Positions 43,671 through 52,730 of a DNA stretch of 64,000 nucleotides are shown piece by piece. This DNA comes from JBKPNJ01 sp963695705 (GTDB lineage Bacteria; Actinomycetota; Actinomycetes; Propionibacteriales; Nocardioidaceae). The notes under the pieces were generated by a model. It did no database searches. It was not told where the DNA came from and saw only the letters and a list, made by a program, of their open reading frames with translations. The first letter of the stretch is position 1, and every line of letters starts with the position of its first letter. The stretch spans positions 1,116,001-1,180,000 of the forward strand of contig CAVOHB010000009.1 of assembly GCA_963695705.1 (NCBI GenBank), given 5' to 3'. A program made the translations under genes and the position numbers.

Positions 43671-45052
43671 CCCAGATCTCCTCCATGTCCCCGAGGACCC
43701 GAAGCGCGAGAACCCAACGCTCGAGTACCCAGGGCCCGACAACCCAGGGCCCGACAACCCAGGGCCCGCCGGCGATGCCGTCGATCCAGGTGCCCGGACC
43801 GAGCAGCGAACTGCAGGAGCGCTGGCCGGGCCTGTTCGAGCCGCCGCGGGCACCCCTGGCCGCCAGGGTCGCCCGCGCCATCATGCGCAGCACCGGTGAG
43901 AGGCTGCCCGTTCAGGTCCGCCTGGCGGACGGAAAGGTGATCGGCGCAGGAGGCCCCGAAAGCCCGCAGATGTGCATCCATCGACCGGATGCGTTCTTCC
44001 ACCGGGTCGGAGCGGACCTTCGAGTCGGGTTCGGAGAGGCGTACATGGTGGGTGACTGGGCCCCCGGACCCGGCACCGACCTGGCCGACCTGCTGACGCC
44101 GTTCGCCAAGGAGATGGCGTCCCTGGTTCCCCGTCCACTGCAGCGTCTGCGCCGGCTGGTCGACAAGCGGATGCCCGTCGGTGAGGTCAACACCCACGAC
44201 GGTGCCCGCCGGAACATCCAACGGCACTATGACCTGTCCAATGAGCTGTTCGCGAAGTTCCTGGACGAGTCGATGTCGTACTCGTCGGCCTGGTTCGGCG
44301 AGGGACCGCCTGACGCGACCGACCTGCATCAGGCGCAGATCCGCAAGATCGAGGGCATCCTCGACTATGCCCGGGTCGGGCACGGGTCCCGCGTCCTGGA
44401 GATCGGCACCGGCTGGGGAGCGCTCGCGATCGCCGCCGCGCGACGCGGGGCTCATGTCGTCACCGTCACCCTCTCGGGGGAGCAGCTGGCGTTCGCCGAG
44501 CGGCGGATCAAGGAGGCGGGCCTGCGCGACCGCATCGACGTTCGGCTGCAGGACTACCGTGACGTGTCCGGTCAGTTCGACGCGGTGGTCAGCGTCGAGA
44601 TGATCGAAGCGGTCGGCGAGGAGTACTGGCCGACCTACTTCGCGAAGATCGACCAGGTGCTTGCGCCGGGTGGTCGGGTCGCGATTCAAGCGATCACGAT
44701 GTCGCACGAGCGGCTGCTGCGGACCAGGCGCTCGTACGGCTGGGTGCACAAGTACATCTTTCCCGGTGGACTCATCCCCTCCCTGCAGGCGATCGAGGAA
44801 ACCCTTGCCCGCCACACCCGGCTGCGCGTCGCCGAACGCCGGGAACTGGGCTGGCACTACGCCGAGACCCTGCGGCAGTGGCGCACCCGCTTTCTGGCCA
44901 ACTGGGGAAACGCCGACGACCTGGGGTTCGACGAGGTCTTCAAACGGATGTGGGAGTTCTACCTGGCCTACTCGGAGGCGGGGTTCCGCTCCGGGTACCT
45001 CGGCGTCAGCCAGCTCGCCATGGTCGAGCCGCCGGCGTCGTCGGCGCACTGA
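43667..45052 (+). CDS. Cyclopropane-fatty-acyl-phospholipid synthase family methyltransferase
   Basis: 461 residues. SAM-dependent enzyme adding a methylene across acyl double bonds. SAM motif VLEIGTGWGALAIAAARRGA; CFA motifs NIQRHYDLSNELF, YSSAWF, QDYRDV and MIEAVGEEYW. The first about 45 residues are low-complexity, with a TQGPT-type tandem repeat encoded by a 15-base direct repeat near 43729-43770; the core begins near residue 60. ATG overlaps DUF1365 by ATGA. Confidence 0.9.
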   Translation: MTQISSMSPRTRSARTQRSSTQGPTTQGPTTQGPPAMPSIQVPGPSSELQERWPGLFEPPRAPLAARVARAIMRSTGERLPVQVRLADGKVIGAGGPESPQMCIHRPDAFFHRVGADLRVGFGEAYMVGDWAPGPGTDLADLLTPFAKEMASLVPRPLQRLRRLVDKRMPVGEVNTHDGARRNIQRHYDLSNELFAKFLDESMSYSSAWFGEGPPDATDLHQAQIRKIEGILDYARVGHGSRVLEIGTGWGALAIAAARRGAHVVTVTLSGEQLAFAERRIKEAGLRDRIDVRLQDYRDVSGQFDAVVSVEMIEAVGEEYWPTYFAKIDQVLAPGGRVAIQAITMSHERLLRTRRSYGWVHKYIFPGGLIPSLQAIEETLARHTRLRVAERRELGWHYAETLRQWRTRFLANWGNADDLGFDEVFKRMWEFYLAYSEAGFRSGYLGVSQLAMVEPPASSAH

Positions 45053-45066
45053 TAGGGGCAGACCGT

Positions 45067-46068
45067 CTAGGGCATGGCGATCTCGGCGAGCAGGCCGACC
45101 GCGCCGGTCAGCGTGTCGGCCGTTCGGACCTTGCGGACGCGGCCGATGCCGTCCCGCTGCCAGCCGGGTCCACCGAGGACGAGCACCGGCGACCTGCGGC
45201 GCGCAGACAGGTGCAGGTATGGCATCGGATCACCGGTCGCCACCTGACTGGACCAGACGAAGGCGGCGCTCGGACCGCTTCGGCGCATCGCCGCTCCCAG
45301 CCCGACGCTGGGGACCATAGCCCCCAGGAGCTTCACCGGGATCCGGCGCTCCGTGAGGGCTGCGGCCACCGCGAGCAGCGGCAGACTGTGGTGTTCCCGC
45401 TCCGCGCACGCCAGGAGCACCGGCCGCGTGCTGACCGGGTTGTGCTGGCGGCGCGAGGACCAGGAGCGCAGCTGCGAGCTGATGCACTCGCTGGCCAGAT
45501 GCTCCGACTCGACCCCAAGCTTCCCCTGGGCCCAGGCGTCCCCGATAGCGATCAGAGCCGGACTCACGATGTCGTCCCAGCCGTTGATCAATCCGCGGGC
45601 GTGCAGCTGTTCGGCGACGGTCTCGTCGAGCGCCTCCCCATCCAGATGCTTGGCGGCCAGCAGCATGCCTCGGACCACGGCACGCGGGTCGCCGACCGTG
45701 CCGCCCTCGATCGGCTGCGTGGCCGCGGGCCCGGTGCCGCCGGCTGTCGCCGATGAGGTGCCACCGAGGTCACCGGGATGTCTGACCGCCGCCAACGACG
45801 CGACCGCCGCCTGACCAGGCGGTACCCCCCGCTCCATCAGCCGGTGCATTCTCTCCAGCCGGGCGACGTCACCGGCACTGTAGCGCCGATGCCCGCCGGG
45901 GGTGCGAATCGTCGGCCGCAGGCCGTAGCGGCGCTCCCAGGTGCGCAGTGTCGGAGCGGCGATCCCGAGATGCTGTGCCACCGCGCTGACGGGCAACATC
46001 ATCGCCACGGGTCGAGCCATCGGTCGAGGCTCCGGAGCAGCGGTCGAGCCGGCGCTGACGTCGGTCAT
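45067..46068 (-). CDS. MerR-family regulator with cobalamin-binding-like C-terminal domain
   Basis: 333 residues. MerR winged helix: VSAVAQHLGIAAPTLRTWER followed by RYGLRPTIRTPGGHRRYS. The C-terminal part resembles the four-helix plus Rossmann cobalamin domain of CarH/LitR light sensors (SECISSQLRSW, then ACAEREHHSLPLLAVAAAL, VKLLGAMVPS). The base-off His motif is EHHSLP rather than DxHxxG. It converges on the cyclopropane-synthase operon with 14 bases between stops, so it probably regulates that cluster, perhaps in response to light or B12. Confidence 0.82.
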   Translation of the reverse strand: MTDVSAGSTAAPEPRPMARPVAMMLPVSAVAQHLGIAAPTLRTWERRYGLRPTIRTPGGHRRYSAGDVARLERMHRLMERGVPPGQAAVASLAAVRHPGDLGGTSSATAGGTGPAATQPIEGGTVGDPRAVVRGMLLAAKHLDGEALDETVAEQLHARGLINGWDDIVSPALIAIGDAWAQGKLGVESEHLASECISSQLRSWSSRRQHNPVSTRPVLLACAEREHHSLPLLAVAAALTERRIPVKLLGAMVPSVGLGAAMRRSGPSAAFVWSSQVATGDPMPYLHLSARRRSPVLVLGGPGWQRDGIGRVRKVRTADTLTGAVGLLAEIAMP

Positions 46069-46259
46069 GAGACTTCCTGGAGAACCTTCGACATTCCGAC
46101 GGTCGCGGGATTTCGGTCGGGTGCGTCGGTTTGCGTTTGAGGTGCGTCACCGTGGGTTACAGGGGTGGCAGACGACTTCGCTCGCTGGGCTGTCGATCCC
46201 TGCATGACCGACAGTCTGCTCGGGTTTGGCGCAAAGCGCAGATCCCTCAGGCGTACTCG

Positions 46260-46288
46260 TTGACCGTTGAACAGGTCTTGGCTAGGTT
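46260..46288 (+). promoter_or_regulatory. Probable housekeeping-sigma promoter of the whiB gene
   Basis: TTGACC (46260-46265), 17-base spacer, TAGGTT (46283-46288), followed by AAGGAG at 46310 and the ATG at 46324. Spacing and hexamers fit the primary sigma factor. The remaining part of the 255-base gap 46069-46259 shows nothing certain. Confidence 0.65.
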
Positions 46289-46323
46289 TTTATCGGTGCT
46301 CCCCAGACCAAGGAGATGACCTG

Positions 46324-46695
46324 ATGGCGAATCTTGCGCGGCTTCCCATGCCCATCATCGAACAGTGGGAGTGGCAGTTTCGCGGCAGCTGTCGTCAGAC
46401 CGACCCGGAGGTGTTCTTCCCGCCAGACTCAGAGCGCGGTGCTCGTCGGCGGGCCCGTGAGGCGGTGGCCAAGTCCTTCTGCGCCCAGTGCCCGGTGCTG
46501 GAGCAGTGCCGCGCCCACGCGCTCGCCGTGCGCGAGCCGTACGGCGTCTGGGGCGGGCTCAACCCCGCCGAGCGCGAGCTGCTCATCAGCAGCATCGCGC
46601 CCAACACGCCGGCGCTGACGCGGGCAGGCGAGACGCCTCAGGCCCAGAAGAGGCGGTCGATGACCGCGCTGGCGCGCCGGGTCGTCCGCCGGTAG
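46324..46695 (+). CDS. WhiB-family iron-sulphur transcription factor
   Basis: 123 residues. Four cysteines for the [4Fe-4S] cluster: RGSC, then CAQCPVLEQC; then the GVWGGL turn and a basic C terminus rich in Arg for DNA contact. AAGGAG eight bases before ATG. Class not decided. Its last 58 bases overlap the 3' end of glnE on the opposite strand. Confidence 0.9.
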   Translation: MANLARLPMPIIEQWEWQFRGSCRQTDPEVFFPPDSERGARRRAREAVAKSFCAQCPVLEQCRAHALAVREPYGVWGGLNPAERELLISSIAPNTPALTRAGETPQAQKRRSMTALARRVVRR

Positions 46696-49619
46696 TCGTC
46701 CACCAGTCGTTCCGCCTCGCCCGCTCCGTACCCACACACGTAGGCGACCCCGGCCCGCTCGCGCACCGCACGCGGCAGCGAGTCCGACGGTCTCCCGCGG
46801 ACCAGCACGATCGCGTTTCGCACCCGGGTCGCCAGCCGCCACGCCTCACTGAGCACCAGCGCGTCCCCGGCGGAGACGAGTCCGGCGGCCTCCGCCGCGC
46901 GTAACGCGGCGAGTGTCCTGGTGGTTCGCAGGGCCGGCACGGCGTCGCCATGACGCAGCTGTAGCAGCTGGACCGTCCATTCGACGTCGGCGAGCCCGCC
47001 GGGTCCCAGCTTCGTGTGCGTCGCGGGATCGGCGGCGCGGGGCAGCCGCTCGGCGTCCACCCGTGCCTTGACGCGTCGAATCTCCGCGACGGAGTCCGGT
47101 GTGAGGCCCCCCGCAGGGAAGCGCAGCGGATCGACCAGCCGCACGAAGTCTGTCTGCAGCCCGGCATCCCCGCAGGCGGGTTCGGCGCGGATCAGTGCCT
47201 GCGCCTCCCAGGGCTTGGACCAGCGTTCGTAGTACGCCGCATATGACGCCAGCGAACGCACCAGCGGACCCTGCCGCCCCTCCGGGCGAAGGTCCACGTC
47301 GATCTGCAGCGGCGGATCGGTCCCGGCGCTCCCGAGCAGCCGCTGCAGTTCGTTGACCACCATCGTGGCGGCCTCGGTTGCCTCCTGGTCCGCGACACCG
47401 GGAAGCGGCGCGTGCACGAACATCACATCGGCGTCGCTGCCAAAGCTGAGCTCGTGCCCGCCCAGCCGGCCCATCGCGATCACCGCCAGCCTGGTGGGCA
47501 AAGGCTGTCCACGCTGTGCCTCGGTCGCCCGGACCGCCACCTGAAGGCCGACCGTCAAGGTGGACATCGCGATGTCGCTCAGGGCGTCGGTCACGTCCTC
47601 GACGTCGACCAGGTCCAACAGGTCGCTCATCGACACCCTCAGGAGCTCCCGCCGCCGGACCGCTCGGACGGCCTGGGCGGCGGCGACCGGGACGTCATAG
47701 CGCTGCGCGGCGGTGGTCATCTCCGACTCGAGCTGTTCGCGGGTCCGCGGCAGCAGGTCCTCGTCGTTCGAGAGCATCGCCACGGCTTCCGGCGCCCGCA
47801 TCAGCAGGTCGGTCGCATATCGGCTCGAGGACAGCACCCGCGCCATCCGTGCGGCGACCAGCCCCTCGTCCCTGAGCAGCCTGAGGTACCAGTGGGTCGA
47901 GCCGAGGCTGTCGGACACCTGCCGGAATGCGAGCAGTCCGGCGTCCGGATCGGGGGCATCGGCGAACCATTCGAGCATCGCCGGCAGCAGTGTCCGCTGG
48001 ATGGCCGCCCGACGTGAGAGTCCCTCGGTCAGCGACTCGATGTGTCGCAGCGCCGCGGAGGGGTCCAGGTACCCCAGTGCCGTCAGTCGCTCTTGTGCGG
48101 CCTGCGTGCTCAAGCGCACGTCGTCACCGGGCAGCCGTGCCACCGCGGTCAGCAGTGGGCGGTAGAACAGCTTCTCGTGCAGCCGCCTGACCTCCCGGGC
48201 ATGTCGCCTCCACTCCCTCGTCAGCTCCTCGACGGGCTCCCTGGTGAACCCCAGGGACCGGCCCAGGCGTCGCATCGCATCCGCCGAGTCGGGGACGACG
48301 TGCGTACGCCGGAGCTGCCACAGCTGGATGCGGTGCTCGAGCGATCTCAGGAACCGGTAGGCCGTCGCCATGGTGGCGCCGTCCTCGCGACCTACATAGC
48401 CGCCCGCAGTCAGCGAGTCGAGCGCGACCAGAGTGTTGGCGCTGCGCAGGCTCGGGTCGGTACGACCGTGCACGAGCTGCAGGAGCTGGACGGCGAACTC
48501 GACGTCACGCAGGCCGCCCGGCCCGAGCTTGAGCTGTCGATCGGCCTGGTCGCCGGGGATGGTGTCGAGGACCCGGCGCCGCATCGCCTGGACGTCGTTG
48601 ACGAACCCGTCGCGCTCCGAGGCCTGCCAAACCAGCGGGCTGATCGCCTGCATGTACCTCTCGCCGAGCTGGGCGTCGCCGGCGACCGGGCGTGCCTTCA
48701 GTAGCGCCTGGAACTCCCAGGTCTTGGCCCAGCGCTGGTAGTACCCGAGGTGGCTGTTGAGAGTGCGGACGAGGGGTCCGGCCTTGCCCTCCGGACGCAG
48801 GCCGGCATCGACCGGCCAGATCGTCCCCTCCCCGGTGTAGTCGGAGCAGACCCTCATCGCGGCCGACGCCAGCTGGGTCGCGACACGCAGCGCCGAGTCC
48901 TCCGCGGCACCGCCGGCGGCCTCCGCGACGAAGATGACGTCGACGTCGCTCACGTAGTTGAGCTCCCGACCGCCGCACTTGCCCATCGCGACGACACAGA
49001 GCCGAGCTTCCCGGGCCCGGCTGCCGAGCATGCCGCGCGCGATCGCCAGGGCCGCCTCGAGCGTGGCACCGGCGAGGTCGGCGAGCTCAGCGGCGACCTC
49101 GTCCACCGGCGGTCCGGCGGTGAGGTCGCGAGCGACGAGCCCGAGCAGCGCGCGGCGGTAGCCGACTCGGAGCAGGTCAGGGGCCTTGCCGCTGCCGGAG
49201 GCCTCCGGCTCGACCTGGTCGGGATCGGCGCCGACCGCGACGAGAAGCTCACGGCGGAGGTCCGCGGCCGTCGATGGAGAGTGCGGGACTCGTGCGCTCC
49301 CGAGGTCGTGCCAGTGCTCCGGATGATGCGCGAGATGCTGCCCGAGTGCGTCGCTCGCACCGAGCACCGCGAGCAGTCGAGCGCGAAACAGCTCGTCGTA
49401 GGTCAGGCTCTCGAGCAGCTCGTCGCGCTCGCGGGTCGCGTCGGCCAGCCGCACCAGCGCCGCGAGGGCGAGGTCGGGGTCAGCCACCGAGGTCACACCG
49501 GTCAGGACTTCCTGGTCGAGCTCGCCGAGCGACTCGAGCCGCGTCCGGGCCGACGCGGCGTCCTGGAAGCCCAGGCGGGCCAGTTTGCCGACATCGGTGA
49601 CGAACCGTTGCGAGCTCAC
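46638..49619 (-). CDS. glnE: Glutamine synthetase adenylyltransferase / adenylyl-removing enzyme
   Basis: 993 residues. Controls GlnA by adding or removing AMP on a tyrosine. Two nucleotidyltransferase domains are visible: MGKCGGRELNYVSDVDVIF near residue 220 and MGRLGGHELSFGSDADVMF near 720. The start is set at GTG 49619 (VSSQRFVTDVGKL), overlapping the amidotransferase stop by four bases; an open frame further upstream is shadow. glnA at 35180 carries the target tyrosine motif. Confidence 0.95.
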   Translation of the reverse strand: MSSQRFVTDVGKLARLGFQDAASARTRLESLGELDQEVLTGVTSVADPDLALAALVRLADATRERDELLESLTYDELFRARLLAVLGASDALGQHLAHHPEHWHDLGSARVPHSPSTAADLRRELLVAVGADPDQVEPEASGSGKAPDLLRVGYRRALLGLVARDLTAGPPVDEVAAELADLAGATLEAALAIARGMLGSRAREARLCVVAMGKCGGRELNYVSDVDVIFVAEAAGGAAEDSALRVATQLASAAMRVCSDYTGEGTIWPVDAGLRPEGKAGPLVRTLNSHLGYYQRWAKTWEFQALLKARPVAGDAQLGERYMQAISPLVWQASERDGFVNDVQAMRRRVLDTIPGDQADRQLKLGPGGLRDVEFAVQLLQLVHGRTDPSLRSANTLVALDSLTAGGYVGREDGATMATAYRFLRSLEHRIQLWQLRRTHVVPDSADAMRRLGRSLGFTREPVEELTREWRRHAREVRRLHEKLFYRPLLTAVARLPGDDVRLSTQAAQERLTALGYLDPSAALRHIESLTEGLSRRAAIQRTLLPAMLEWFADAPDPDAGLLAFRQVSDSLGSTHWYLRLLRDEGLVAARMARVLSSSRYATDLLMRAPEAVAMLSNDEDLLPRTREQLESEMTTAAQRYDVPVAAAQAVRAVRRRELLRVSMSDLLDLVDVEDVTDALSDIAMSTLTVGLQVAVRATEAQRGQPLPTRLAVIAMGRLGGHELSFGSDADVMFVHAPLPGVADQEATEAATMVVNELQRLLGSAGTDPPLQIDVDLRPEGRQGPLVRSLASYAAYYERWSKPWEAQALIRAEPACGDAGLQTDFVRLVDPLRFPAGGLTPDSVAEIRRVKARVDAERLPRAADPATHTKLGPGGLADVEWTVQLLQLRHGDAVPALRTTRTLAALRAAEAAGLVSAGDALVLSEAWRLATRVRNAIVLVRGRPSDSLPRAVRERAGVAYVCGYGAGEAERLVDDYRRTTRRASAVIDRLFWA

Positions 49620-50338
49620 GTCGCGACGACAACCGCGGCGAATCCGGCAACCATCTGCCGCCAGGTGGACCGCAGCTCCGCCTCGGCACCGCTGATCGCC
49701 TCCGCCACCGCGTCGACGTCGACGCCGATCGCCGCCGAGGCGTCCCTGTCGGTCTCCGCCCACAGGCCGAACAGCTCACTGCTGACCTCCGGGTGGAACT
49801 GGACACCCCAGGCGGCCCGGCCGAACCGGAGAATCTGCGGGATGCCGTCCGGGGTCCGCGCCACCACCTCACATCCAGCAGGGAGATCTGCCGCGACGTC
49901 GTTGTTCCAGTGGACCGCGACCGCTCCGCCGACGAGAGACCCGAACAGCGGATCCGTGTGCGCAGCAGCGGTCCAGCCGATGTCGAGCAGGCCTCGCTGC
50001 CGACCTGAGGCGTTCTCGCGCACCGTGCCGCCGAGCGCCACGCAGGCCAACTGAAGACCCAGGCAGACCCCCAGCGTCGGTACGTCCTGGTCGACCGAAT
50101 CGCGGAGCAGCTTCTTGGTGTCGGTCAGCCAGGGGTAGTCGGCGTCGTCGTTCGCCCCCATCGCTCCACCGAGCACGAGGAGCGCACCGAAGTCGTCCAG
50201 CGAGCCGGGGACGAGGTCTCCTGCATAGGGACGACATACCTCCAGCGCCAGCCCCGCCTCGGTGAGCCACTCACCGATCCAGGCGGGTGGGCACTCCAGC
50301 TCGTGCTCGATCACCAGCACGGGACGCGAGGTCGTCAC
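49616..50338 (-). CDS. Class I glutamine amidotransferase-like protein
   Basis: 240 residues. Triad visible: GVCLGLQ (Cys), FHPEVS (His, Glu). Resembles free-standing GMP-synthase-like amidotransferases or gamma-glutamyl hydrolases. It lies between glnA2 and glnE and is translationally coupled to glnE, so it may act in glutamine or polyamine-glutamate turnover; that is inference. Substrate unknown. Confidence 0.85.
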   Translation of the reverse strand: MTTSRPVLVIEHELECPPAWIGEWLTEAGLALEVCRPYAGDLVPGSLDDFGALLVLGGAMGANDDADYPWLTDTKKLLRDSVDQDVPTLGVCLGLQLACVALGGTVRENASGRQRGLLDIGWTAAAHTDPLFGSLVGGAVAVHWNNDVAADLPAGCEVVARTPDGIPQILRFGRAAWGVQFHPEVSSELFGLWAETDRDASAAIGVDVDAVAEAISGAEAELRSTWRQMVAGFAAVVVAT

Positions 50339-50395
50339 ATCGCGAGGCTATCCGACCGGCCGCCCGGGGCGACTGTTCTTCGCTGGGTCCGACGC

Positions 50396-51733
50396 TCAGA
50401 GCACCGGCAGCATCCGGGACCTCTCGAACGGTGTGACCTGCCGGCGGTACTCGTCCCACTCGGCGCGCTTGTTGCGCAGGAAGAAGTCGAAGACGTGCTC
50501 GCCCAGCGTCTCGGCGACGAGCTCGCTCTGCTCCATCACGCGGACAGCTTCGTCGAGACTGCGCGGCAGTGGCTCGATACCCATCGCGCGCCGTTCGCGG
50601 TCGGTGAGCAACCAGACGTCGTCCTCCGCGCCCGGCGGCAGCTCGTACCCCTCCTCCACGCCCTTCAGGCCAGCGGCGAGCATCACGGCGAACGCGAGGT
50701 ACGGGTTCGCCGCCGAGTCGATCGAGCGGAGCTCGATCCGAGTCGACTGGCCCTTCGTGGGCTTGTACATCGGGACCCGCACCAGCGCCGAGCGGTTGTT
50801 GTGACCCCAGCAGATGTACGTGGGAGCCTCGCCGCCACCTGCCAGTCTCTTGTAGGAGTTGACCCACTGGTTGGTGACGGCGGTGATCTCCGCCGCGTGC
50901 ATGAGAAGCCCGGCGATGAAGGCCCGGCCGAGCTTGCTCAGGTGGTACTCGGAGCCGGCCTCGAAGAACACGTTCCGGTCGCCTTCGAACAGCGACATGT
51001 GTGTGTGCATGCCCGAACCCGGATGCTGGGTGAACGGCTTGGGCATGAATGAGGCGTGGATGCCCTGCGAGAGCGCCACCTCCTTGACCACGACGCGGAA
51101 CGTCATGATGTTGTCGGCGGTCGACAGGGCGTCGGCGTAGCGCAGGTCGATCTCCTGCTGACCGGGCGCGCCTTCGTGATGGCTGAACTCCACCGAGATG
51201 CCCATCGACTCGAGCATGGTGATCGCCTCGCGGCGGAAGTCGCCGCCGACCCCCTGGGCGGTGTGGTCGAAGTAGCCGCTCTGGTCGACCGGCGTGGGGC
51301 CGATGGGATCCATGGGCGAATCCTTGAAGAGGAAGAACTCGATCTCGGGATGGGTGTAGAACGTGAACCCCTGGTCCGCGGCTCTCGACAGAGTGCGCTT
51401 GAGCACGAAGCGCGGATCCGCGTACGACGCCGAGCCGTCCGGCATCGCGATGTCGCAGAACATCCGCGCCGTGGTGGGGCCGTCACCCGGCCAGGGCAGG
51501 ATCGCGAACGTCGATGGATCCGGCTTGACCAGCATGTCGGCCTCGTACACCCGCGCGAAGCCCTCGATCGCCGATCCGTCGAAGCCGATGCCCTCGGCGA
51601 AGGCGCCCTCGAGCTCGGCGGGGGCGACAGCGACCGACTTCAGGAAGCCCAGGACGTCGGTGAACCACAGCCGGACGAAACGAACCTCGCGCTCCTCGAG
51701 CGCACGCAGCACGAACTCTTCCTGTTTCCCCAT
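50396..51733 (-). CDS. glnA2: Glutamine synthetase homologue GlnA2 (GSI-alpha type)
   Basis: 445 residues from ATG 51733 (MGKQEEFVLRALEEREVRF). Contains GFDGSAIEGFARVYEADM, GSGMHTHMSLF, and NRSALVRVP. The adenylylation segment found in glnA is missing (the region reads GYELPPGAEDDVW), so it should not be regulated by GlnE. It may be a true glutamine synthetase or a gamma-glutamylpolyamine-type enzyme. A GlnR-like site lies 24 bases upstream. Confidence 0.9.
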   Translation of the reverse strand: MGKQEEFVLRALEEREVRFVRLWFTDVLGFLKSVAVAPAELEGAFAEGIGFDGSAIEGFARVYEADMLVKPDPSTFAILPWPGDGPTTARMFCDIAMPDGSASYADPRFVLKRTLSRAADQGFTFYTHPEIEFFLFKDSPMDPIGPTPVDQSGYFDHTAQGVGGDFRREAITMLESMGISVEFSHHEGAPGQQEIDLRYADALSTADNIMTFRVVVKEVALSQGIHASFMPKPFTQHPGSGMHTHMSLFEGDRNVFFEAGSEYHLSKLGRAFIAGLLMHAAEITAVTNQWVNSYKRLAGGGEAPTYICWGHNNRSALVRVPMYKPTKGQSTRIELRSIDSAANPYLAFAVMLAAGLKGVEEGYELPPGAEDDVWLLTDRERRAMGIEPLPRSLDEAVRVMEQSELVAETLGEHVFDFFLRNKRAEWDEYRRQVTPFERSRMLPVL

Positions 51734-51756
51734 CCCGACAGTGTGGCCGACTCCAT

Positions 51757-51772
51757 GTTTCAGCCGCGTTAC
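51757..51772 (-). promoter_or_regulatory. GlnR-like half operator upstream of glnA2
   Basis: On the minus strand GTAAC (51772-51768), six bases, GAAAC (51761-51757): one perfect a-b pair of the GlnR consensus. It ends 24 bases before the glnA2 start. A second pair is not clear. The position close to the start could mean repression rather than activation. Confidence 0.55.
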
Positions 51773-51800
51773 GGTCGGGCGGCTGTGGCATCGTGCACGC

Positions 51801-52628
51801 ATGGACGACTACCGGGCGCTGAACCGTGGGTTCTGGGACGACCGCGCCCCGGCGCATGCGGCGAGCAACGACTACGCCTTCGCCCGGTTCGTGCAGGATC
51901 CCGGGTTCCTCAGTCACGTCGTCCGGTTCGACGCCCCGCGACTCGGCGACCTCACGGGCCTGCGCGGCGTACACCTGCAGTGCCACGTCGGCACCGACAC
52001 GATCTCGCTGGAGCGGCTCGGAGCAGTGATGACGGGGGTGGACTTCTCCCCCGTCGCGTTGGCCGAGGCCAGGACGCTCGCCGAACGCACCGGCTCCGCG
52101 GTCGACTTCGTCGAGTCGGACGTGTACGAGGCCCCAGCCACGCTCGGTTCGGGTGCCTTCGACCTCGTGTTCACCGGGGTCGGGGCGCTCTGCTGGCTGC
52201 CCGACATCCGCCGGTGGGCTCACGTGGTCGCCGGGCTGCTCCGTCCCGGTGGACGGCTGTTCATCCGCGAAGGACATCCGATCCTCTGGGCGCTGGAGGA
52301 CCCGCGCCCCGACGGCCTGCTCGTCCTCGAGTACCCGTACTTCGAGCGGGAGGAACCCAGCGTCTGGGACGAGGGCGGAACCTACGTCGAGACCGATGTC
52401 GTCTTCGAGCAGAACGTGACGCATGAGTGGAACCATGGCCTTGGCGAGATCATCACCGCGTTGCTTGACGCCGGGATGAGCCTGACCGCTCTGGTGGAGC
52501 ACGACACCGTCCCGTGGGAAGCCCTCCCGGGTCAGATGGAACGCGTGGGCGACGGCGAGTGGCGGCTCAAGGATCGCCCCTGGCGCCTCCCGCACACCTA
52601 CACTCTCCAGGCGGTCAAGCGCGGCTGA
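51801..52628 (+). CDS. SAM-dependent class I methyltransferase
   Basis: 275 residues. GVHLQCHVGTDTISLERLGA is a variant SAM motif I, with MTGVDFSPVALAEAR (motif post I), FVESDVYEAP, and FDLVFTGVGALCWLPD. Similar proteins are common uncharacterised methyltransferases. Starts 67 bases from divergent glnA2. Substrate unknown. Confidence 0.85.
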   Translation: MDDYRALNRGFWDDRAPAHAASNDYAFARFVQDPGFLSHVVRFDAPRLGDLTGLRGVHLQCHVGTDTISLERLGAVMTGVDFSPVALAEARTLAERTGSAVDFVESDVYEAPATLGSGAFDLVFTGVGALCWLPDIRRWAHVVAGLLRPGGRLFIREGHPILWALEDPRPDGLLVLEYPYFEREEPSVWDEGGTYVETDVVFEQNVTHEWNHGLGEIITALLDAGMSLTALVEHDTVPWEALPGQMERVGDGEWRLKDRPWRLPHTYTLQAVKRG

Positions 52629-52730
52629 AACCCTGCGGTTGTGCGCGCTCGGCCCGCCCTTCGCCAGTGGCGTGACCGTTCTGATGTCTGCCGCAACGAC
52701 AACCCCGTGCACCCGCATTAGGCTCGGATC

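Noticed and set aside
43406..45049. 547-codon minus-strand frame
   Set aside because: Antisense of the cyclopropane synthase, which has full motif support.
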